From contig BLAL01000221.1 of the NCBI GenBank assembly GCA_015698045.1, positions 124,001 through 188,000 on the forward strand: a DNA stretch of 64,000 bases. Reading direction: 5' to 3'. The DNA is from Rhizophagus clarus. Taxonomy: Eukaryota; Glomeromycota; Glomeromycetes; Glomerales; Glomeraceae. A model generated the notes under the pieces. It was not told the origin of the DNA and made no database searches. It was given only the letters and a program-made list of their open reading frames with translations. The stretch's first letter is position 1. The number at the start of each line of letters is the position of its first letter. Shown piece after piece: positions 58,515 through 64,000 of this stretch. The position numbers and the translations under genes were made by a program.

Positions 58515-60353
58515 ATGTTTTCAAGACTAGTTCGTCATTTACCAAATAGACCAGACATCATAGAAGTTAAGTTTAGTGGCCGACAGTTCTCTAGAGAAAG
58601 AATTGCAAATCTTGATCAAAAACTTAAAGCCCGATATCCAGGCAAACAGTTTCAAATCCTACTTCCTTATGAGAACTGGAAGCCTGGTCAATGGACTACA
58701 AATGGAGATGACGCAAACCTTTTCTCTCTACTTGATCACTATGATGCAAGTCAATTGCCTGATAATATAGGTGATCCAGAGCGATTTGATAAATTTATTA
58801 TTTATATGAGGGATTTACCAGCGGTATCAGGTGGATGTAGTGATACAAATGACTGCCTTTATCAGTGCTTAAAAATGGCTTATGGCACCTATTCGAATAT
58901 GCCTCAAAGTATTGAAAAACCTGAGTACATTAAAGATTATCTAAATTTGGCACGAGATGATCCTATTCCAATTGCCTGTATTGAAAAAATAGAACGATTA
59001 GCTCGAAGTATTGCTATCAATGTAGTAGGTGATCATACTTATATCTCTAAGAGTCCAGCACAAAGAAGAATAACCCTCACTCTCACTAATGGACACTATT
59101 CCCTCGCTCTTAATTCAGATAGAAAACATCCCAGCTTTGAATGTAAAAGGCCAAAGAAGCCTATAACTTATCAGGAGAATGAAGTAAAAGATACTGTTGA
59201 AATATATAATGGAAAGGAGATCAAGCCTATTACCGTCCAGCAGTTTCAAAAACTTAAGTTTAGCAAAAACTACTCCTTCATTCTAGCTAAACGCCAAGAA
59301 TCATTGGAAAAGGCATATATCAGAATTATTGCTGAACGAGATGCCTTTTTACAGGAGACGAAAAAGCTAGGCCTCCCAATTGATATATCATTACTTGATT
59401 GGAACATAAAGAAAACGGCTTTATGGCTATTCGAAAAATTAAGTGTAGGTATTCCTGCTAATGAACCTCTTGATGCACTTGAAGCACAATGGATAAGTAA
59501 AGCAATGATGGGAGGGATTATCTGGGCACAAAATAACTGGAAAGGATACGGAAGGAGTTATGATGATACAAGTCTTTATCCTAGTATTCAGCAGTCAGCT
59601 TTAAACTTTCCTATCAGTAAAGGTAAGTTTCAGATTTTAAAAGACTTTACTAACCATCGAGGATATAGCCATTTTGGAATATTTCGTGCAAGTATTGAAA
59701 AAAAGGATACCCCGCTATTTCGATATAATTACCATAATGTATATACTCATATTGATCTTACACGTGCCAAAGCTCTTGGCCTTCAAGTTGCATTAATTCA
59801 GGATGGAGCCTCCAATGCACTTATTTATGAAAAAGAAACTCGAATTCGGGGTAGTGTAATCTTTGGAGAATATGTAGATTTTCTCTTTAAAATCAAGAAT
59901 CAGGGTGGTATAGCTGGCCAAGTAGCTAAAAGAATTCTTAATACACTATGGGGTGCACTTTGCCAAAGAAAGAAAACATACAAGACTCTTACAACATCGA
60001 GTAAGTCTTTTGACTTTCCAGATGGTGAGGTATTAGACTCGATTGTACCAATAGGAGAAGAGCAGTGGAGATTCCAGTTTACGAATCCAGGTAATTCCTT
60101 TAAAGGTGAATACCCTAGAATTGCTCCATTCCTTCTAGCACATGGTCGAAAGTTTATTTCTGAAATGGTACAACCCTATGTGGATAAAGTCAGACGTATT
60201 CATACTGATGGATTCATTCTAGAAGAAGACGTTAACTCTTCTCCTCTTATAGCCTGTGCTAAAGATGCCTTTAAGACTCTAAAAGCTCTAAAATTCGAAA
60301 AAGAAGGAGAGTGTCATGTAAAAAATGCTAACCAAGTGGTATGGACCGTATAA
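58515..60353 (+). CDS. family-B DNA polymerase with N-terminal OTU-like domain
   Basis: 612 residues, no intron. The palm is complete: GGIIWAQ (pre-A), motif A YDDTSLYPS (349-357, Asp350), motif B KRILNTLWG (472-480) and motif C RRIHTDGF (560-567). This is the pattern of viral protein-primed-type or Polinton-type PolB. No 3'-5' exonuclease motifs were found. Instead residues about 95-200 carry CSDTNDCLYQCL (Cys114 after DTND) and, 80 residues later, NGHYSLAL (His194), the Cys/His arrangement of OTU-like cysteine proteases. The protein should copy the element's DNA. The protease-like domain may deubiquitinate host factors or process proteins (inference). At 612 residues it is short for PolB. 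The HTD of motif C departs from the usual DTD. Confidence 0.85.
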   Translation: MFSRLVRHLPNRPDIIEVKFSGRQFSRERIANLDQKLKARYPGKQFQILLPYENWKPGQWTTNGDDANLFSLLDHYDASQLPDNIGDPERFDKFIIYMRDLPAVSGGCSDTNDCLYQCLKMAYGTYSNMPQSIEKPEYIKDYLNLARDDPIPIACIEKIERLARSIAINVVGDHTYISKSPAQRRITLTLTNGHYSLALNSDRKHPSFECKRPKKPITYQENEVKDTVEIYNGKEIKPITVQQFQKLKFSKNYSFILAKRQESLEKAYIRIIAERDAFLQETKKLGLPIDISLLDWNIKKTALWLFEKLSVGIPANEPLDALEAQWISKAMMGGIIWAQNNWKGYGRSYDDTSLYPSIQQSALNFPISKGKFQILKDFTNHRGYSHFGIFRASIEKKDTPLFRYNYHNVYTHIDLTRAKALGLQVALIQDGASNALIYEKETRIRGSVIFGEYVDFLFKIKNQGGIAGQVAKRILNTLWGALCQRKKTYKTLTTSSKSFDFPDGEVLDSIVPIGEEQWRFQFTNPGNSFKGEYPRIAPFLLAHGRKFISEMVQPYVDKVRRIHTDGFILEEDVNSSPLIACAKDAFKTLKALKFEKEGECHVKNANQVVWTV

Positions 60354-60389
60354 TTAAATATTTTTTTCCTTAGATGTAGAAGTACAAAG

Positions 60390-60824
60390 ATGGAACACGA
60401 CGACTCATTCCCATTCACAAACAAGCATCCTAGTTTTATCGGGCCAGAAATGTATCTGGCCGAAATTATAAAAGCTTTAAAAGGTGTCATATTGGCAGGT
60501 TTACAAGATGGATATGGTAAAGAAAGTTATCTTATAAAGAATCACGTAAACTATATTAAGAAAATAGAATCTGCCAACAATCCAGAAGGCTATATTCGTT
60601 ATACAGCTAAGAAATTATTGCCAAATGAAGAATCGTATTATGAGAAAATTGCAAAGATTCGAGCAAAGTATCCATTTAATCCAGATCTTGCTTTTAGAAT
60701 TATAAAGGTCTATGATTTATATAAACATATTCCTAAAGAAACTAAAGAAGCACCACCTAGACGTAAACTTACTGAAGATGAAGCTGAGGACGTCTTAGAT
60801 GAACTTCTTGGTAATAAGCTATAA
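60390..60824 (+). CDS. unknown small element protein, 144 residues
   Basis: It begins 36 bp after the polymerase stop, so it belongs to the same gene row. It is mostly helical and charged (AEIIKALKGVILAGLQDGYG; KIRAKYPFNPDLAFRIIKVYDLYKHI), ending in an acidic helix EDEAEDVLDELLG. No motif or family was recognised. The position between polymerase and hairpin repeats suggests a replication accessory or structural protein, but this is only context. Confidence 0.6.
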   Translation: MEHDDSFPFTNKHPSFIGPEMYLAEIIKALKGVILAGLQDGYGKESYLIKNHVNYIKKIESANNPEGYIRYTAKKLLPNEESYYEKIAKIRAKYPFNPDLAFRIIKVYDLYKHIPKETKEAPPRRKLTEDEAEDVLDELLGNKL

Positions 60825-60830
60825 ATTTAT

Positions 60831-61050
60831 TATTAAAAATTTTGTGCAAAGGCTGATGACGAAGTAACTTTGTCACTAGGCATTTTTCATTTTTTGCATA
60901 AAAGGCTGATGACGAAGTAATTTTGTTACTAGGCATTTTTCATTTCTTGCATAAAAGGCTGATGACGAAGTAACTTTGTCACTAGGCATTATTAAAAATT
61001 TTGTGCAAAGGCTGATGACGAAGTAACTTTGTCACTAGAGATTTTTCATT
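60831..61050 (+). repeat. four 53-bp tandem repeats, each with a hairpin
   Basis: Repeat starts are spaced exactly 53 bp (GGCTGATGACG at 60,851, 60,904, 60,957 and 61,010). Each holds CTGATGACGAAG-TAA-CTTTGTCACTAG, a 12-bp stem with one A/C mismatch (60,853-60,879, 60,906-60,932, 60,959-60,985, 61,012-61,038). In copy 2 three C-to-T changes turn pairs into G-U wobbles, so an RNA stem would persist. The array sits between two genes in the same direction. Possible roles are transcript end or processing signals, or an origin. Confidence 0.85.
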
Positions 61051-61082
61051 TTTAGAAAAAAATCATAATTGAATATAGCCTA

Positions 61083-61092
61083 TACTAAAGTA
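61083..61092 (+). promoter_or_regulatory. putative element promoter TACTAAAGTA (second copy)
   Basis: Identical to the decamer before the helicase and 13 bases before the ATG at 61,106. Confidence 0.4.
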
Positions 61093-61105
61093 ACAATAAA
61101 AAAAG

Positions 61106-61690
61106 ATGAGTGCTAATAGATATACTACTAATCCATTGACCGGCAGAACAATTCGTGTTAGTGGTTCAACTTTCAATCAGCTAGTTTTAGAAGCATATGA
61201 TTATCTTGATAGCGGATTGGTTCGAAGAGCAACTGCACCTCCACCTCCTTCTGTAAGGGGAAGCTATCTCAATGTAAGTACTGGACGAATGGTTCAATTT
61301 GGAACTAGAACGTATTATTATTTAATTCAAAGGGCTGGATATGAAATAATAGAAGATTACTATCTTGTTCCTCCAAGATATGCAGAAATCGCGCAGTCTA
61401 ATCCATCTTTATTGTATTTGCAAGATACTCAGGTTAGACTTCAATATTTGGAAACTGCACGTAATATAACTGTTCATCGTGCTGAATGGGAACGACTTAA
61501 TCCAAGTTATAGGCAAGGGGTTGAAGAAGCACGCCAATTTACTAGACAAAGAAGAAGAGAAGCACAACGAGAGGAACAATCAAGAAGGCTTGCCGAACTT
61601 AACATTGCCTTATGCAGGGAGTGTCAAATGCCTGTAAACCTTAACGAATTACCTGAGAGCGGTTTATGTGAAGACTGTAGTAAAGAATAA
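61106..61690 (+). CDS. NPxTGR-motif protein with C-terminal zinc ribbon
   Basis: 194 residues. The N-terminus has NPLTGRTIRVSGSTFNQLVL and, after a proline run (PPPPSVRGSYL), a second weaker copy VSTGRMVQFGTRTYYYLIQ. The NPxTGRxI..G.xxxxL pattern is found in short adaptor-like domains of large DNA viruses and Polinton-like elements. A charged arginine/glutamate-rich helix follows (QFTRQRRREAQREEQSRRLAE), then CRECQMPVN...GLCEDCSKE with two CxxC pairs fit to bind zinc. A role as a virus-type adaptor or nucleic-acid-binding protein is likely but unproven. Confidence 0.65.
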   Translation: MSANRYTTNPLTGRTIRVSGSTFNQLVLEAYDYLDSGLVRRATAPPPPSVRGSYLNVSTGRMVQFGTRTYYYLIQRAGYEIIEDYYLVPPRYAEIAQSNPSLLYLQDTQVRLQYLETARNITVHRAEWERLNPSYRQGVEEARQFTRQRRREAQREEQSRRLAELNIALCRECQMPVNLNELPESGLCEDCSKE

Positions 61691-61746
61691 ATATAAAAAC
61701 AGGTAATTAAATAATTTCATTTTTTATGTAGATAATTCTGAAAAAA

Positions 61747-62304
61747 ATGGTTGAGCAAATTAGAAAATACTGCCCAGTTTGTGGACTTGTATTGGCCAAG
61801 CCAAGAAGAGGCCTATCTACTATCGAATTCCGACGTACAGTACAAAGATGTGCCGATATAGACAGCTTACATGAAAATATATATAAGCTAATCAAAATAT
61901 ATAGATCGGTCTCTCTAGATGATGAACTTACTTTTACCTTTACTCGAGACTACGAAGAACAGTTAAATGGTATTGAACCAGATGTTGAATCGATCAAGAT
62001 TTGGCTACTCAAACGAATTAATGAGCTAGATAGGGATGTAGGAGAAAAAGCTTTATATCGATTTTTATTTGATTTATATGTAGAAGGAATACATGAGCCC
62101 TTTGCCGTATTTTATGGTATGTATTGTATTGTAATAGATAATCCATTAAGCAAAAACTGTGTTTCTCGTGCATTGAGGGCCTTTGGCCTAGTAACAAAAA
62201 TGTCAAGAATGGTAGTAGATGGCAAGGAAAAAAGCACTATAACTATAAATGCGACTAGAGAAGAGTTACTTGAGCTTTTTAGAAAGAATGGAATAGACTA
62301 TTAA
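61747..62304 (+). CDS. zinc-ribbon / winged-helix-like protein, 185 residues
   Basis: An N-terminal CPVCG and a later Cys (QRCAD) form a half zinc ribbon. The middle is helical. The C-terminal 50 residues (KNCVSRALRAFGLVTKMSRMVVDGKEKSTITINATREELLELFRKNGI) are arranged like a winged helix as seen at the end of viral D5-type helicases and primases. It may bind DNA in replication or regulate transcription. Its last 26 bp overlap the end of the convergent ATPase gene. Confidence 0.6.
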   Translation: MVEQIRKYCPVCGLVLAKPRRGLSTIEFRRTVQRCADIDSLHENIYKLIKIYRSVSLDDELTFTFTRDYEEQLNGIEPDVESIKIWLLKRINELDRDVGEKALYRFLFDLYVEGIHEPFAVFYGMYCIVIDNPLSKNCVSRALRAFGLVTKMSRMVVDGKEKSTITINATREELLELFRKNGIDY

Positions 62305-63520
62305 TTCCCACTTGTAGGGTAGGCTTTTTCATTAAGCCATCATTGAATAGTTTTAGAAGTGCTTCAATACCTTCTATTATTTTTTCACCACTTAGAGGAC
62401 GCTCATTCAAAAGTTCTCTATATCGATCAAAAGGTGTTACTGATACTGGGGAATTATTTCTAGTAACACATACATTCTTAACTTGGGACAGGAATTTCTT
62501 ATACTCATCTCCAAGAGTACGATCATTTATTCCATAAGCTTCTCTAAAAACATATTTAGCCCAAATTTCTGAATTTTTTACCTTCGATAAGGCGTCTGGT
62601 ATTAAGTAAAGTTTACGTTCCTTAGGAGAAGGAAAGTTTCGGGCAAATTCCTTTAACAAATTATTCTTTTTAGCTTCAGCTATTGCCTTCTGCCCATAAG
62701 AAGTAAATCGACATCTTAGATCGATCTTAGATGAATCTGTGATGATTCTAGAATCGTTCTTGGATGATCTTAGATCGATCTTAGATGAATCTGTGATGAT
62801 TCTAGAATCGTTCTTGGATGATTCTATAAAAGTTCTAAGACTAGTATCCCATCGAACTCTGATTGCTAAAGGGTCAGTTTTAGGGCGTCTTAAGTCAAAT
62901 ACTATGAATTCTTTGCTCAAAGTCAGCTCATCAATGATTGGGGCAAGAGAATCTGACTCATTAGTATATTGTCTAATGATACGCTTTGTATCACTTAAAC
63001 TACCATGCCCACCATGTAAAGAAATATAATTCACATTTTCTCGAATTGCTTTTGGGATGGCAAAGAATCTTTGGGCTACATAAATAGCCGAAATATTTCT
63101 ATGTCGTCCATGGGTAAAGTATCCAGTTATTTTTTCTTGGATGTTTTTAGGGGCATCCATTAAATCCTCAAATATAACTACAGTAGCAATTTTGGGGTCA
63201 AAGTCTTCTACATCTGGTATTTGATGATATGAAATCGCTCTAAAAGTAACGTCTTCACTATCATCAAAGAAATCTTTTACCATTTGCCATTTAGGTTCGT
63301 CTAAATACCTACAAATAAGGACTATTTCATCACAAAGAATATATCGATTTCCATCCTCTTTGGCTTTTGCATCTCCCATTAGTAAATTAATAAGCATAGT
63401 AGTCTTTCCAGAATCTGAGCTACCGGCTACAGCAAGACGAAAATTCCATACTGGAGCATATTCATTTCCTTGCCTAGTATCACCGGTATACTCATCCAAA
63501 TTGTACACATATAAGTCCAT
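62279..63520 (-). CDS. A32/FtsK-HerA-type DNA-packaging ATPase
   Basis: The frame opens at 63,577, but the ATG at 63,520 (MDLYVYNLDEYTGD, residue 20 of the long form) is the likely start: the longer one would overlap the divergent gene at 63,561. By long-form numbering: Walker A GSSDSGKTT (52-60), Walker B VVIFEDL (133-139) and the downstream sensor HRNISAIYVAQRFF with Gln169. This is the layout of poxvirus-A32-like and Polinton packaging ATPases. The C-terminal 150 residues are helical and charged and include an 18-residue tandem duplication. The protein should drive genome entry into capsids, so the element probably makes particles. It is tail-to-tail with the gene at 61,747 and head-to-head with 63,561. 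Confidence 0.85.
   Translation of the reverse strand: MDLYVYNLDEYTGDTRQGNEYAPVWNFRLAVAGSSDSGKTTMLINLLMGDAKAKEDGNRYILCDEIVLICRYLDEPKWQMVKDFFDDSEDVTFRAISYHQIPDVEDFDPKIATVVIFEDLMDAPKNIQEKITGYFTHGRHRNISAIYVAQRFFAIPKAIRENVNYISLHGGHGSLSDTKRIIRQYTNESDSLAPIIDELTLSKEFIVFDLRRPKTDPLAIRVRWDTSLRTFIESSKNDSRIITDSSKIDLRSSKNDSRIITDSSKIDLRCRFTSYGQKAIAEAKKNNLLKEFARNFPSPKERKLYLIPDALSKVKNSEIWAKYVFREAYGINDRTLGDEYKKFLSQVKNVCVTRNNSPVSVTPFDRYRELLNERPLSGEKIIEGIEALLKLFNDGLMKKPTLQVGINSLFHSF
62715..62822 (-). repeat. in-frame 54-bp tandem duplication inside the ATPase
   Basis: Two identical 54-bp units starting CTTAGATCGATC at 62,715 and 62,769. On the coding strand they give SSKNDSRIITDSSKIDLR twice, after the conserved ATPase core. 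Confidence 0.9.
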
Positions 63521-63560
63521 TTTAAGCAATGAGTAGTATATAGTGTATAGTATATTCAAA
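63521..63560. promoter_or_regulatory. divergent promoter of ATPase and coiled-coil gene
   Basis: Only 40 bp separate the two start codons. The spacer is TAGTATATAGTGTATAGTATATTCAAA-like, with several TATA-type repeats that read similarly on both strands. Confidence 0.4.
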
Positions 63561-64000
63561 ATGGCATATGTTCCCACTGATCCTACAGGACCCCCTCCAG
63601 CACATTTAGTAGCAATGGATATTAATCAGCTAATTAATGCACTTAAGAATGGCGCAGATGCCCTGCTGGTAAATGGTCGAATGACTGTTACACCAAATCT
63701 TATAAATATTAATCATGAGATTAAGCATATTATTGGATTGATTATAGCTCATGGTATACAGGTTGAAGAAAGAGCAAGACAAACTAGGGAAGAGCTTGAT
63801 ACTTCGACTGGTTTATTAAGATTTTTGCAAGAAGTGACTAATGCTAGAGAACGTGAGATTCATGGTATTAGACAACGTCTTATTGCATGTCAAAATGAGA
63901 GAAATGGATTGCAAAATGAGAGAAATCATCTGGTAAATGCAAATCGTGATCAAGCTAATCAATTACAAGATCAGCAAGTACGGCAAAGAAGAATTAGGGA
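63561..64000 (+). CDS. coiled-coil protein, 3' end outside window
   Basis: ATG at 63,561 opens a frame that is still open at the window end (146 codons seen). The start MAYVPTDPTGPPPAHL is proline-rich. A helical region follows, then a long heptad-like segment with NERNGLQNERNHLVNANRD. No family was recognised. In viruses of this size, coiled-coil proteins are often structural or fibre-like, but that is only analogy. TATATTCAAA lies just before the start. Confidence 0.65.
   Translation, partial: MAYVPTDPTGPPPAHLVAMDINQLINALKNGADALLVNGRMTVTPNLININHEIKHIIGLIIAHGIQVEERARQTREELDTSTGLLRFLQEVTNAREREIHGIRQRLIACQNERNGLQNERNHLVNANRDQANQLQDQQVRQRRIR

Larger units (their letters stand above)
55044..64000. 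mobile_element. integrated virus-like DNA element (left part)
   Basis: The left boundary is set by loss of homology to the host gene copy at 55,043. It contains a structured terminus, a repeat-rich leader and seven closely spaced intronless ORFs. These include a D5/SF3-type helicase, a family-B DNA polymerase and an A32-type packaging ATPase, the replication-packaging set of Polinton-like viruses, virophages and larger nucleocytoplasmic viruses. Coding sequence is visibly less AT-rich than the host flanks, and all frames are open, suggesting recent insertion or continued activity. The right end, target duplication and capsid genes are not in the window. It could also be part of a larger viral insertion. 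Confidence 0.8.

Noticed and set aside
60853..61038. Hammerhead ribozymes, suggested by CTGATGA in each 53-bp repeat
   Set aside because: The GAAA core and the third stem are missing, and the CTGATGA itself is part of the hairpin stem.
60831..61050. CRISPR-like array
   Set aside because: The spacer parts are themselves repeated, the context is eukaryotic and no cas genes are present. It is a plain tandem repeat.
62739..63029. 96-codon plus-strand frame opposite the ATPase
   Set aside because: Antisense to conserved ATPase coding sequence and made partly of the 54-bp duplication.
9638..64000. Both polymerases as two ends of one giant element
   Set aside because: About 40 kb of ordinary fungal genes lie between them, the polymerases have different architectures, and one is decayed while the other is intact.

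Overview
The window looks like nuclear DNA of an arbuscular mycorrhizal fungus (Glomeromycotina, Rhizophagus-like). It is very AT-rich, its genes have short spliceosomal introns, and it carries gene families typical of that lineage: kinase plus Sel1-repeat proteins, BTB-BACK-TLDc proteins and a Kelch-TM protein. Much of the rest is transposon debris. The assignment is inference from content; no rRNA or other marker is present.

Layout. 0-1 kb: end of a non-LTR-like element. 1.5 kb: a VapD-like gene of bacterial type. 2.25-3.3 kb: a six-exon gene of unknown function. 4.6-9 kb: a cluster of non-autonomous TIR elements, several with readable target-site duplications, including one of about 2 kb with a long purine-strand tract. 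9.6-16.2 kb: a Polinton/Maverick remnant. Its DNA polymerase B frame runs 1,536 codons without a frameshift but with ten in-frame stops, and a 1.65-kb TIR element sits inside it. 16.2-17.8 kb: a hAT-like element filled with palindromic repeats. 18-36 kb: gene-poor, with a membrane/coiled-coil gene, a decayed BTB-TLDc gene and a small membrane-protein gene. 36.2-38 kb: an intact six-exon Kelch gene. 41.9-43.4 kb: an intact BTB-BACK-TLDc gene. 46.2-50 kb: a kinase-Sel1 gene broken by an apparently complete Tc1/mariner element and by a 1-base deletion. 52.7-53.8 kb: a second, more decayed kinase-Sel1 copy. 54.45-55.04 kb: a decayed copy of the 26.3-kb membrane gene.

From 55,044 to the window end (and beyond) lies the most interesting part: an integrated, intronless, tightly packed virus-like element. 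It has a GC-rich multi-hairpin terminus, a leader rich in GTACC/GGTAC, an SF3/D5-type helicase, a family-B DNA polymerase whose exonuclease domain seems to be replaced by an OTU-like cysteine-protease domain, a small unknown protein, four 53-bp hairpin repeats, a protein with a virus-type NPxTGR motif and a zinc ribbon, a zinc-ribbon/winged-helix-like protein, a divergent A32/FtsK-HerA-type packaging ATPase and the start of a coiled-coil protein. Helicase, polymerase and packaging ATPase together imply self-replication and genome packaging. A capsid gene would be expected to the right. It is not the same element as the 9.6-16 kb Polinton remnant: gene architecture, polymerase type and state of preservation all differ.
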